Part shown: piece by piece, positions 1-8,739 of the stretch
Layout: each line of letters begins with the position of its first letter
Numbering within the stretch: position 1 is the stretch's first letter
Origin: Marinoscillum sp964351625
GTDB taxonomy: Bacteria; Bacteroidota; Bacteroidia; Cytophagales; Cyclobacteriaceae
Length of the DNA stretch: 64,000 bases
Assembly (NCBI GenBank): GCA_964351625.1
Contig: CAYGOV010000012.1
Span: 84,364 to 148,363, forward strand
Direction of reading: 5' to 3'
Made by a program: the position numbers and the translations under genes
Notes under the pieces: generated by a model
What the model saw: only the letters and a program-made list of their open reading frames with translations
Databases searched by the model: none
Told to the model about the DNA's origin: nothing

Positions 1-2439
1 AATCGACTGTATTTGGGAACTGGTGTTGGGTTATATATCTATGAAAATAATATTTTATCGCGAGTCGAAGAATTCAACAACACAGTAGTTATTACTATTG
101 CGGAAGATTCGCGTGGTAATCTTTGGATAGGCACCATGCAAGGTCTCTTTAGACTTAAAAAAGATGAACATTCTATAGAATTATTAGATGAATCAAATGG
201 ACTCACCAATAATCTGATAAGAGACATTATCATTAGTGACGATGGAAGTATTTGGGGCGGAACCTATCGAAGCGGGATATTTATGCTGTCGGATGGTACG
301 ATTACCACCTATTCAAAGAATGACGGATTAGCTACTGATGTGATTGTGAGCATCACGCAAATTGACTCAAGCAGCTTCTTATTAGGAAATGAAAATGGCG
401 AATTAAATGTAATACAAGATGGTAAGGTCAAACAGTTTGTCCTAGACAAACCGTTACCAAAAGCTAGATTAAAGCATCTGTTTACAGATAATCAAGGCCA
501 AATCTGGGCAAGTACATATGGCGGTCTCATCCGAATTAAAAACGGGAAAAGTCATAAATATTCGACAGAAAACGGCTTCCCTGATAATTTCATTCGTGTG
601 ACTACTCAAGATTCAAAAGGCAATATTTGGGTCGGTACAAAAAATTCAGGGTTAATAAAGTTTTTTGAAGAAGACCAATACAAAATAATCGGCGCATCAA
701 GTGGCCTCACGTCAAATTACATAATGGCAATTCATGAAAATGACAAAAATCAATTGATTGTCTCCACCATAAGTGGCGTTAGCATACTAGAGAATGATGA
801 GGTGATAAAAACAATCACAGTCGAAGATGGGCTGCCATCCAATTTTACATTTACCTCCTTTTCCGATGGTGAGGTTATTTGGATTGCGAGTAATGACGGT
901 TTAATTCGATATGATGATGGCCATGTTCAAATATTTGATGTCAATAATGGCATGCCTTCAAATATCATATATGACATACTACCCGATCGCCAGAATAATT
1001 TCTGGATGCCAAGTGACCAATCAATAATTAAAGTAGGTAGGGAAAGGCTAACTCTTTTAATGGATTCTACCGGTTTGAAACTGGAAGCTGAACAGTTCAA
1101 TAGAAGCCATGGACTTAAGAACAACCATTGTTTGGGAGGCGTGTTATCTACTACAGATAGCTCCGGTGATTTTTGGATACCAACACTGGGAGGGGCAGCC
1201 TATGTCAATACGAATAATGTCACTTTTGAAGAAGTCTCGGCCAAAACGATAATAGAAAAGATCGTATATAACCATGTTACGAACACGATGACTGAAAATA
1301 GCCTTATAATACCTGCAGGTACTGATCGAATCTACATCCAATACACAGGTATAAACTATAAAAATACTTCAAACTTAGAGTTTCGTTACCGACTTTCACC
1401 ATTCGAAAAAAATTGGGTGTATGCAGGAAATCAAAGAATGGCAGCCTATACCAACATACCTCCTGGAGATTACCTTTTTGAAGTTCAAACTGGAATAAAA
1501 CAAAGTTTTTCTGAGAGTCAGGACTTTATTTATATAAGCTTCGATGCAAGTTGGTACCAGACTTTTTGGGCCAAAATAAGCTTTTTCATTATCTCTATCT
1601 CATTTGGCCTTGGATTATATGTCTGGCGTGTCAGGTCACTCAGGGGCCTCAACGTACGTCTTGAAGGCATTGTAAATAAGCGTACTGAGGAACTAATAAG
1701 TCAAAAGGAAGAGCTCTCAATGGCTTTAAAAGAACTATCTGAAGCACAAGATCAAATTATACAGTCTGAAAAAATGGCTTCACTTGGAGTGCTATCAGCA
1801 GGCATAGCACATGAAATAAATAACCCACTCAACTATATACAAGGAGGAATAAGTATGCTGGATGGTCTCGATTTCAACAATCATAAAGACCATGAGCAAA
1901 TTAAAGAACTCATAGCACTCATTAAGCAAGGTGTCAAACGAGCGGGAGATATCGTTTTAAGTTTGAATGAATTTAGCCATCATAGTAATATTGCTAAAGA
2001 ACCATGCAGTGCAAATCACATTATTAAAAATTGCCTCTCTATGCTTCAGCATCAAATAAGAGAAGGAATTAAAGTATTTGAAAACTTCTCTAATGAAGAC
2101 TACCAAATCAAAGGCAACAATGGACAACTGCATCAGGTTTTTCTCAACATATTGACAAATGCCATTCAGTCAATCGAGAAGCAAGGATATCTCACGATCC
2201 GCACCTTGAAAGACAATAATCACATTGCGATAGAGATATCCGATACAGGACACGGTATAGATCCAAAGATTTTATCGAAAATCACTGAACCATTCTTCAC
2301 AACTAAAGCTCCAGGTAAGGGAACTGGTCTTGGTTTGTCTATTGCTTACAATATCGTAAAGGATCATAATGGAACTATAGATTTCAAATCCGAAGTTGAT
2401 AAAGGAACCAAAGTTATTCTCAGGTTCCCCATAATTTAA
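1..2439 (+). CDS. Two-component-propeller sensor histidine kinase, 5'-truncated by the window edge
   Basis: Membrane sensor kinase that should phosphorylate itself on His and pass the phosphate to a response regulator not present here. The open frame runs back to base 1 (N-R-L-Y before the TTG at 13, matching the propeller repeat), so the real start lies outside. Seen in order: repeated propeller blades of the type W-I-G-T..G-L (to about residue 390, counting from 13), a Y_Y_Y domain ending in P-P-G-D-Y-L-F-E-V (about 425-500), one transmembrane helix (about 520-540), a short coiled coil, then the kinase core with H-box AGIAHEINNP (His about 600), N-box LNILTNAIQS, and G boxes DTGHGI and GTGLGLSI. 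It ends at the ATP-binding domain, with no receiver or AraC domain, so it is not the usual one-protein hybrid. It converges on the next gene with a 4-nt overlap. Confidence 0.93.
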   Translation, partial: NRLYLGTGVGLYIYENNILSRVEEFNNTVVITIAEDSRGNLWIGTMQGLFRLKKDEHSIELLDESNGLTNNLIRDIIISDDGSIWGGTYRSGIFMLSDGTITTYSKNDGLATDVIVSITQIDSSSFLLGNENGELNVIQDGKVKQFVLDKPLPKARLKHLFTDNQGQIWASTYGGLIRIKNGKSHKYSTENGFPDNFIRVTTQDSKGNIWVGTKNSGLIKFFEEDQYKIIGASSGLTSNYIMAIHENDKNQLIVSTISGVSILENDEVIKTITVEDGLPSNFTFTSFSDGEVIWIASNDGLIRYDDGHVQIFDVNNGMPSNIIYDILPDRQNNFWMPSDQSIIKVGRERLTLLMDSTGLKLEAEQFNRSHGLKNNHCLGGVLSTTDSSGDFWIPTLGGAAYVNTNNVTFEEVSAKTIIEKIVYNHVTNTMTENSLIIPAGTDRIYIQYTGINYKNTSNLEFRYRLSPFEKNWVYAGNQRMAAYTNIPPGDYLFEVQTGIKQSFSESQDFIYISFDASWYQTFWAKISFFIISISFGLGLYVWRVRSLRGLNVRLEGIVNKRTEELISQKEELSMALKELSEAQDQIIQSEKMASLGVLSAGIAHEINNPLNYIQGGISMLDGLDFNNHKDHEQIKELIALIKQGVKRAGDIVLSLNEFSHHSNIAKEPCSANHIIKNCLSMLQHQIREGIKVFENFSNEDYQIKGNNGQLHQVFLNILTNAIQSIEKQGYLTIRTLKDNNHIAIEISDTGHGIDPKILSKITEPFFTTKAPGKGTGLGLSIAYNIVKDHNGTIDFKSEVDKGTKVILRFPII

Positions 2440-3608
2440 GTGTTCAATTGTACTTGAGTGGATCTTCGTACTATTAGAAATCCAAATGCGACTAGACAAA
2501 AAGCCCCTGCTATTCCGAATATCACAGGAAATCGCTCATCAATTCCGCGATACGTAAATCCTGAGATTAGTGCTCCCAAACCAATACCTACCTCCAGAAA
2601 TATAAAAAGTGTGGAAATACCCTTTCCCCTAGATAATTCTGGGCTCAAATCAATGGTCCAAGCAAATAAAGTAGGTGAATTAAGACCATAGCCTAGACCG
2701 AAGCAAAATGCACCCACAAAAAACTGGGTGACAGTTGTAGAAAATCCAATGATTAACATACTCACAAAGAGTATAAGCGTACTCACTTTCAAGACTATGG
2801 TTCTTCCAAAACGATCTGACATTTGCCCTCCAATTATCCTCACAATCAATGAAGAGCTTGTAAACATCACAAAGAATAACCCACGATTTTCAATGCCTAA
2901 AAAATCACCAAAATCTGGGGCAAGTGTTACTACTGTTCCAAAAGCGAGGGTAGTAAGCACCATCACTATCGCAGGGGCAAATACTAGAGGCTCGAAAATA
3001 TCACTGCGCTTTATCTTAAGCATGCTTTTTCTGAATCTACTCCTATCAACTAGCGTCTCTTTCATTCCCGCTAGGATAGCAACAGATGCAAATGCGAAAA
3101 TCGAGCTTAAGTAAAAGAGGGTATTCATCCCAAATTCTAAAAATACCCAGCTCCCCACTGCCGGCCCAGAAGCCATTCCTATTGAACCAAAAAAGCTTAA
3201 AATCCCCAATGCCTCACCGCGCTTGTCATTAGCAACTATATCTGCAACGTATGCAGAAGTCCCAGTCGGTTTGAACCCAGTAGAAAATCCGTGAAAAAGT
3301 CGAATGGCTAAAAAACCAAAAACGGAAGTGGCAAGTGGATAACACAAAGCAGCCAAGCCACTTACAATAGCACCTATCAGCATGACGGGGATTCTTCCCC
3401 ATTTATCCGTGAGCTTGCCGCTGAATGGTCTTGAAAGACCTGCTGTAAGTGTAAAAAGTGCGATAATAAGCCCCACATACTCCTCTCCTCCCATTCTCGA
3501 TAGATAACCCGGAAGCTCCGGGATAATCATCGTAAAGGAGGAGAAGAATAAGTATGAACTAAGTGATAATAACCAGAAATTTTTGGAGTACTTCTTTAGC
3601 ATTGTCAC
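2436..3608 (-). CDS. MFS transporter (drug/sugar efflux type)
   Basis: Inner-membrane secondary transporter of the major facilitator superfamily; substrate unknown. The 390 residues carry about 12 hydrophobic segments. The loop 2-3 signature reads G-K-L-T-D-K-W-G-R-I-P, and a second copy between helices 8 and 9 reads G-G-Q-M-S-D-R-F-G-R-T, both typical of MFS. Its start overlaps the stop of prfB by 4 nt (ATGA), so it is probably co-transcribed and translationally coupled with prfB, although the functions are unrelated. Family is clear, specificity is not. Confidence 0.9.
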   Translation of the reverse strand: MTMLKKYSKNFWLLSLSSYLFFSSFTMIIPELPGYLSRMGGEEYVGLIIALFTLTAGLSRPFSGKLTDKWGRIPVMLIGAIVSGLAALCYPLATSVFGFLAIRLFHGFSTGFKPTGTSAYVADIVANDKRGEALGILSFFGSIGMASGPAVGSWVFLEFGMNTLFYLSSIFAFASVAILAGMKETLVDRSRFRKSMLKIKRSDIFEPLVFAPAIVMVLTTLAFGTVVTLAPDFGDFLGIENRGLFFVMFTSSSLIVRIIGGQMSDRFGRTIVLKVSTLILFVSMLIIGFSTTVTQFFVGAFCFGLGYGLNSPTLFAWTIDLSPELSRGKGISTLFIFLEVGIGLGALISGFTYRGIDERFPVIFGIAGAFCLVAFGFLIVRRSTQVQLNT

Positions 3609-4688
3609 CCTTGACCATGCAATAAAAAGGCTTTGATATAGTCCATCAAATCACCATCCAAGACATTTTGAACATCTGTACGTTCGAAACCTGTACGCGC
3701 GTCTTTGATCAGTTTGTAAGGGTGAAGCACATAATTTCGGATTTGTGATCCAAAGTCTATCTTCATTTTTCCTGCTTCCACTTTATCCCGTTCAGCATTT
3801 TGCTTTTCAATCTCACGCTGATAAAGCTGCGACTTCAGCATCTGCATCGCACGTTCCCTGTTGGCAAGCTGCGATCTGTCTACTTGACAAATCACAACGA
3901 TACCCGTCGGTTTGTGCGTGATCTGAACTTTGGTTTCTACCTTGTTTACATTCTGACCTCCTGCTCCTCCAGATCTTGAAGTATGCAGCTCAATGTCATT
4001 AGGATGAATCTCTATTTCTATAGAATCATCCACGACGGGGTAGACATATACAGAGGCAAAAGAAGTATGCCGCCTTCCTCCACTATCAAATGGTGAAATA
4101 CGAACCAGCCTATGAACTCCGTTTTCGGATTTTAAATAACCATAAGCAAGCGGTCCCTCAAACTCCAATGTTACGGATTTTACACCGGCCACATCTCCCG
4201 CTTGGAAATCAACTTCACGTACTTTGTAACCATTGGCTTCTCCCCACATGATATACATACGCATGAGTATTCCTGCCCAATCGTTGCTTTCTGTGCCACC
4301 AGCACCCGGTGTGATCTGTAACATAGCCGAGAGTTGGTCTTCCTCTCCTGAAAGCATTTTCTTAAACTCAAGAGCTTCTACTTCATCAAAAGCAATTTTG
4401 TAGGCTTTGTTAACATCATCTTCAGTGCCTTCTCCTTCATTGAGAAATTCCTGCAAGGTTTCTGCTTCTTCAATAGCTGCGGTTACTTTTTCGAAATGAT
4501 CTGTCCAGCTTTTCTTGGATCGAATGTCCTTCAATGTGATTTCAGCTTGTTCTGGATCATTCCAAAACTCAGGCTGAGCTGTCACCAATTCCTCCTCCTC
4601 TATTTCTTTCTTTTTGGTATCATAGTCAAAGATACCTCCTCAAGGCCAAAATACGAGCCTTCAAGTCTTTCAACTGATCTGTAGTCAT
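3605..4688 (-). CDS. prfB: Peptide chain release factor 2 with programmed +1 frameshift
   Basis: RF2 recognises UGA and UAA stop codons and triggers peptidyl-tRNA hydrolysis. The tripeptide anticodon SPF (about residues 198-200 of the full product) and the catalytic GGQ (about 243-245) are both present. The long frame only opens near 4627. Upstream, a 20-codon frame starts at ATG 4688-4686 (MTTDQLKDLK...) and ends in CTT TGA C at 4631-4625, preceded by AGGAGGTAT. This is the classic RF2 autoregulatory frameshift site: a Shine-Dalgarno-like AGGAGG, a slippery CTT, then an in-frame UGA. Skipping T4628 joins the leader to D-Y-D-T-K-K-K and gives about 360 residues, the normal RF2 size; without it the N-terminal helix is lost. 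Coding segments are complement(4688..4629) and complement(4627..3605). A -7-like box TAAATTCG lies upstream at 4722-4729. MFS gene follows with a 4-nt overlap. Confidence 0.96.
4625..4644 (-). promoter_or_regulatory. RF2 +1 programmed frameshift signal
   Basis: Sense strand reads AGGAGGTATCTTTGAC. AGGAGG can pair with the 16S anti-Shine-Dalgarno, CTT is the slippery P-site codon, and TGA followed by C is a weak stop context. Low RF2 slows termination at this UGA and favours the shift, so RF2 controls its own synthesis. The layout is the same as in E. coli prfB (AGGGGGTATCTTTGAC). Seen directly; the mechanism is established knowledge. Confidence 0.95.
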
Positions 4689-4721
4689 GTTGTAGATTTA
4701 GTGTTGTCGAATATTCGAGTG

Positions 4722-4729
4722 CGAATTTA
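4722..4729 (-). promoter_or_regulatory. Possible -7 box of prfB promoter
   Basis: TAAATTCG on the minus strand, about 34 nt before the prfB start. The identical octamer is found at the rpoD and tRNA-Ala promoters in this window. No clear TTG sits 19-20 nt upstream, so this is a weaker call than those two. Confidence 0.45.
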
Positions 4730-4792
4730 TAAAGAATTGGTGGCGACTACACTTAAGCTTTAATAAAGATTTTTGATTTAAAAAAAGCGAAA

Positions 4793-5251
4793 TCACCAAG
4801 TGGTGCTTTGCATACTATGCGCCGCTCTCATGACGTCCTTTTGAGAAATCTGGCCGATCAGCTTACCCATATTTACAACAGGAAAACGTCTAATTCGTCG
4901 CATTAAAAACATGTCCGCAGCTTCAAAAATATTCATGTCTGGTGAAATACTTATGACATTTGGAGTCATGTGGTCTGCTACCACGCCATTCAAGTTTGGC
5001 ATATTGTTGTATTTCCCTTTAACCACCTGCTTCATACAATCACCCTCAGAAATAACTCCAACCAATTCGCCAGCCTCATTTACGACTGGGCCACCAGAAA
5101 TCTTATTCTTGAGGAGAATATTGATCACTTCATCCATGTGTTGGTCAGGTCTGAAAGTGATAAGCTTGGTGGACATATAATCCGACACACTGATTTTCTG
5201 TGAAACTGGGGCAGGCTTTGCCATTTGAACGCCTCGATAGCTCTTTACCAT
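4793..5251 (-). CDS. CBS-domain-pair protein
   Basis: Small soluble protein made almost only of two CBS domains (about residues 25-80 and 90-145), which usually bind adenine nucleotides and act as energy or ligand sensors. The repeated pattern is visible: V-S-D-Y-M-S-T-K-L-I-T-F-R-P then V-A-D-H-M-T-P-N-V-I-S-I-S-P, each followed by a G-x-x-x-x-D type ending. A second ATG at 5224 (MAKPAPVSQ) is an equally good start. It stands alone between prfB and the kinase/aminotransferase pair. Partner unknown. Confidence 0.88.
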   Translation of the reverse strand: MVKSYRGVQMAKPAPVSQKISVSDYMSTKLITFRPDQHMDEVINILLKNKISGGPVVNEAGELVGVISEGDCMKQVVKGKYNNMPNLNGVVADHMTPNVISISPDMNIFEAADMFLMRRIRRFPVVNMGKLIGQISQKDVMRAAHSMQSTTW

Positions 5252-5363
5252 AGTCTGTATCTTTTTAATGTAGCCTAATAATATACGGCTAAATCCAAGA
5301 TATTCCTAATTAAACCACCTTAAAATGATTCATATCAAGTGATTCAGCAATTTTATAGGTAAA

Positions 5364-6377
5364 CTAATCTAAAAGCGCTTTCAATAAAAAAACAGAGTTA
5401 GATGCTTCTTCTTTGAGTCTATGTGATTCAAGAACTGTGGTACCAAAAGTCTCACAGACCAATCCGCCAGCGATATTCGAAAGCTCCGCTGCAAATCCTG
5501 AGGAAGTCCCGAGAGCAAGACATAATGCCCCAACTGCAAATACTGTATCTCCCGCACCAGAAACGTCCAAAACCTTTCTTGGATGTGCAGGGAGTATTCC
5601 TTCATTAGATTGATCAGAGTAAAACATGCCATCTCCAGACAGTGAAACTTGCATCTTACCTATTGATTGTTCTTGAAGGTATTTTCTAGCAGTTTCATTA
5701 AGTACTGCGCTACTTGGTTGATCAATATCCAACTCAAATGCACTGACAAACTCCACAAAATTGGGTTTGATCAAATCGACATTTTGATAAACCCAAAAGT
5801 TTTTGAATTTTGGATCAACGGCCACTTTTACTTTATGACTTTTCGCTATTGCTATGAGCGAAGGGATGTTTTTAGCATAAAGGCAGCCTTTGTCATAATC
5901 TTGAAATAGCACTAAATCGCTGCTTGAGATCTCAGTTGACAAAAGATATTGCAATTCTTCATTTTGAGCTTGACTCAAGTCAAAATCATCTTCAGTATCA
6001 ACGCGTAAAACTTGGGTGGAATCATCATAAAAGCGCGCTTTGACAGTGGTCTTCCTTTCATAACATTCGATGAGCCCTTCAGTACTCAATCCAGCAGCCT
6101 CCATAAGACTCACCAATTGTTGACCAGCATAATCCATCCCAATCGGTGAGATCAAATACGGAATGCCTCCTAAAGCTTGGATATTTGCCGCCACATTTGC
6201 TGCTCCACCCAATCGTCTTTCTGTCCTAATTTGATTCAAAATTGGAGTAGAAGAATTTTCAGGGGACATGCGAGACACGGTTCCATTATGAAATTCGTCA
6301 AGCATGACATCTCCAATGATGATGACTTTTAGCCCTTTAAAAGCATCAAAAATATCATCAATGGAGCGAAAAGTCAT
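5364..6377 (-). CDS. rfaE1: PfkB-family kinase, probable D-glycero-beta-D-manno-heptose-7-phosphate kinase (RfaE1/HldA type)
   Basis: Ribokinase-fold sugar kinase. Beginning VIIIGDVMLDEFHNGTVSRMSPE resembles the N-terminal half of HldE/RfaE, which phosphorylates heptose-7-phosphate at O1 on the way to ADP-heptose for LPS core. The GG switch (RRLGGAANVAANI, about 55-66) and the anion-hole/catalytic motif D-V-S-G-A-G-D (Asp about 277) are intact. At 337 residues it has only the kinase half and no nucleotidyltransferase domain, as in the split HldA form. It starts inside the stop of the aminotransferase (TAATG, 1-nt overlap), so the two are translationally coupled. The sugar specificity is inferred from motif likeness. 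Confidence 0.82.
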   Translation of the reverse strand: MTFRSIDDIFDAFKGLKVIIIGDVMLDEFHNGTVSRMSPENSSTPILNQIRTERRLGGAANVAANIQALGGIPYLISPIGMDYAGQQLVSLMEAAGLSTEGLIECYERKTTVKARFYDDSTQVLRVDTEDDFDLSQAQNEELQYLLSTEISSSDLVLFQDYDKGCLYAKNIPSLIAIAKSHKVKVAVDPKFKNFWVYQNVDLIKPNFVEFVSAFELDIDQPSSAVLNETARKYLQEQSIGKMQVSLSGDGMFYSDQSNEGILPAHPRKVLDVSGAGDTVFAVGALCLALGTSSGFAAELSNIAGGLVCETFGTTVLESHRLKEEASNSVFLLKALLD

Positions 6378-7576
6378 TAAGAAAGTTTTGCAAAAGAGGA
6401 AGCCATTCTCTTCACGGCTTCTCTGAGATCCTCCTCAGAGGCAGCATAAGAAAGTCTCAAACACTCAGGGGCTCCAAATGCTCCACCTGTCACTACTGAT
6501 ACGAACGAATCAGCCAAGATGTAAAGGCTCAAGTCTTCAGCATCCTTAATGACTTCCCCTTCTGGAGTTTTCTTACCAAAATAGCTACTCACATTTGGAA
6601 AAAAATAGAAGGCTCCACCTGGCATATTTACTTTTATACCAGGGATTTCAGAAAGTAGCCCATGGACCAAATCTCTTCTTCTTCGGTATTCTACTACCAT
6701 TTCTAAGGAAGGAGTGATATCTGTGGTAAGAGCAGTCAGTGCTGCACGTTGTGCAATGGAACAATTGGCCGAGGTAATCTGGCCTTGCATTTTGTTTGAA
6801 GCTTTTGCTAACCAAAGTGGTGCGCCAATATAGCCTACTCTCCAGCCAGTCATCGCAAAACCTTTCGCAAAGCCATTGATAGTAACCGTACGGTCAATCA
6901 TGCCTGGTAAAGAACCAATACTTATATGCTTATCCCCATAGTTGATCAATTCGTAAATTTCATCTGAAAGCACTACGATATTAGGGTGATCATTAAGCAC
7001 GGTTGAAATAGCTTCTAGTTCCTCTTTTGAGAATACAGATCCTGTTGGGTTACAAGGCGATGAAAAAATGATCGCTTTGGTTTTGGAAGTAATTGCTGCT
7101 TTTAGTTGTGCTGCAGAGGCTTTGAAATCATTTTCAAGATCACCATCTATGAATACACACGTGCCTTCAGCTAGTTCTACCAATGCACTATAGCTAACCC
7201 AGTATGGTGAGAAAATAATCACTTCATCTCCCGGATCAAGAATAGCCAAGAACACATTGGCGATAGATTGTTTAGCACCATTTGAAACCACTATCTGCTC
7301 AGCAGAATAATCAAGATTATTGTCCTTTTTGAATTTTGCGCTAATTGCTTCACGCAAATCGAGGTATCCATTCACAGGAGGATAAGCGAAATACTTTCCT
7401 TCATCAATAGCTGCTTTTGCACCTTCCTGTATGTGCTTTGGGGTTTTAAAATCAGGCTCACCTAAACTTAAACTAATTACATCCACACCCTTTTGCTTCA
7501 ATTCACGTGCTTTTGCAGCCATTGCTAGGGTGGCGGATTCCGCCATGTTTTTGATTCTTTCTGATCTTAAATCCAT
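6377..7576 (-). CDS. PLP-dependent aminotransferase, class I (aspartate aminotransferase type)
   Basis: Fold-type I aminotransferase, probably using aspartate or a related amino acid with 2-oxoglutarate. Visible landmarks: SLGEPDF near residue 38, the PLP-contact segment S-P-C-N-P-T-G (about 173-179), D205-E-I-Y208 and the Schiff-base lysine in FAKGFAMTGWRVGY (K238). At 399 residues it matches the AspC/Ib subgroup. A very good Bacteroidota promoter lies just upstream (7599-7628). It is followed by the heptose-kinase-like gene with a 1-nt overlap. The exact substrate cannot be read from sequence. Confidence 0.92.
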   Translation of the reverse strand: MDLRSERIKNMAESATLAMAAKARELKQKGVDVISLSLGEPDFKTPKHIQEGAKAAIDEGKYFAYPPVNGYLDLREAISAKFKKDNNLDYSAEQIVVSNGAKQSIANVFLAILDPGDEVIIFSPYWVSYSALVELAEGTCVFIDGDLENDFKASAAQLKAAITSKTKAIIFSSPCNPTGSVFSKEELEAISTVLNDHPNIVVLSDEIYELINYGDKHISIGSLPGMIDRTVTINGFAKGFAMTGWRVGYIGAPLWLAKASNKMQGQITSANCSIAQRAALTALTTDITPSLEMVVEYRRRRDLVHGLLSEIPGIKVNMPGGAFYFFPNVSSYFGKKTPEGEVIKDAEDLSLYILADSFVSVVTGGAFGAPECLRLSYAASEEDLREAVKRMASSFAKLS

Positions 7577-7598
7577 TATATTTAATTGTTTTGAGGTG

Positions 7599-7628
7599 CA
7601 AAATTAATTAAATCAATCCCATCGACAA
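7599..7628 (-). promoter_or_regulatory. Bacteroidota-type promoter of the aminotransferase operon
   Basis: On the minus strand: TTG at 7628-7626 (preceded by T, giving TTTG on the sense strand), a 19-nt spacer, then TAATTTTG at 7606-7599, a full match to the TAnnTTTG -7 box. It drives the aminotransferase starting at 7576. The -33 element touches the start codon of the divergent porin gene. Confidence 0.8.
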
Positions 7629-8690
7629 ATGGCAAAAACTATCTATTTAATATTTATTGCATTGATTTTTTCAAAATTTTGCAATGGTCAGGACTCGTTA
7701 TCCAAAATTGAATTTGGCGCCTATCTAGATGGCTACTATACTTATGACTTTAGCAAACCGACAAATCATCAACGGCTATACGTCACGCAATATGATCAGC
7801 ACAATACTTTCGCCATCAATCATGCTTGGATAAGCGGTTCGTACAATGGTGAATCTGTCAGAAGTGTGATTGCAATGCAATTAGGCTCTTTTCCACTGCG
7901 CAACCAAGGTGGAGAGCCTGAAGTATATCAGCATCTTATCTATAAAGCCTATGCAGGCCTGAAAATTACCAAAAATAGCTGGTTAGATTTTGGCGTATTT
8001 GAGGGACACTTTGGGTATGAAAGTGCACTATCCATAGACAGAGCTCTCCTTTCACCTGCTTTAAGCACAGAATATACACCCTACTATCAGACTGGTATTA
8101 GATATGGTCATGAAATTGACGACAAGACGAAAATCACTTTCGTGCTTCTCAATGGATGGCAGTCCATAGCTGAAACAAATGATCAAAAATCATTTGGTAT
8201 GGCAATTTCACACCAATTAATGCCTTGGCTGAACATTGCATACGGTAATTACTTTGGAAATGAATCCACTGATAGCAATGATCAAAATCGTTCCCATCAC
8301 AACTTCGTGGCTCAAATAAACCCTATCAATCAACTGGAAATGGCACTTCAGGCTGACTTTACAAATCAGGAAAACACAGTAAATAATCAAGAACTCAAAA
8401 CAAGAATGTTCACTTTGGTTTCATCATATCACCTCAGCGATAAGTGGGCAATCGCAGGAAGATATGAAAATGCTTCTGACAAAGATGGTCTGCTAATTGA
8501 AGGAGTTGTAGGTTCAATAAACATGTCAGTAATAAGTTTTGCACTAAATCATACTCCGGTTAAAAACACCTCTTTAAAAATTGAGGTTAAGGCCTACAAG
8601 GATGAACTCCGTAATTTTGTTGGGGAGAGAGGATCTGGTACGGGTGCATTGGTATTGAGCGCTGGACTCGCTCATAAACTTGGGCAATAA
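7629..8690 (+). CDS. Outer-membrane beta-barrel porin (OmpL-like, putative porin-2 family)
   Basis: Secreted barrel protein, probably a passive pore. Residues 1-20 form a signal peptide (MAKTIYLIFIALIFSKFCNG, cleavage near Q21). The rest alternates amphipathic strands, starting FGAYLDGYYTYDFSKP, a beginning shared by the Bacteroidota bbp2-like porins, and ends with a strand L-V-L-S-A-G-L-A-H-K-L-G-Q. The 353 residues fit that family. Divergent from the aminotransferase, and followed directly by a strong hairpin terminator. Substrate unknown. Confidence 0.8.
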   Translation: MAKTIYLIFIALIFSKFCNGQDSLSKIEFGAYLDGYYTYDFSKPTNHQRLYVTQYDQHNTFAINHAWISGSYNGESVRSVIAMQLGSFPLRNQGGEPEVYQHLIYKAYAGLKITKNSWLDFGVFEGHFGYESALSIDRALLSPALSTEYTPYYQTGIRYGHEIDDKTKITFVLLNGWQSIAETNDQKSFGMAISHQLMPWLNIAYGNYFGNESTDSNDQNRSHHNFVAQINPINQLEMALQADFTNQENTVNNQELKTRMFTLVSSYHLSDKWAIAGRYENASDKDGLLIEGVVGSINMSVISFALNHTPVKNTSLKIEVKAYKDELRNFVGERGSGTGALVLSAGLAHKLGQ

Positions 8691-8691
8691 A

Positions 8692-8717
8692 AAACCCCAA
8701 GCTTTCGCTAGGGGTTT
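8692..8717. terminator. Bidirectional intrinsic terminator between porin and rpoD
   Basis: Stem AAACCCC (8692-8698) with GGGGTTT (8711-8717), and an inner AGC-TTTC-GCT hairpin. Sits between convergent genes and has A-rich and T-rich flanks, so it can serve both strands. Confidence 0.85.
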
Positions 8718-8739
8718 CTCTATCATTTTAAATCAACTA

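Noticed and set aside
2728..3114. 128-codon plus-strand frame opposite the MFS gene
   Set aside because: Shadow of a transporter with clear motifs on the other strand.
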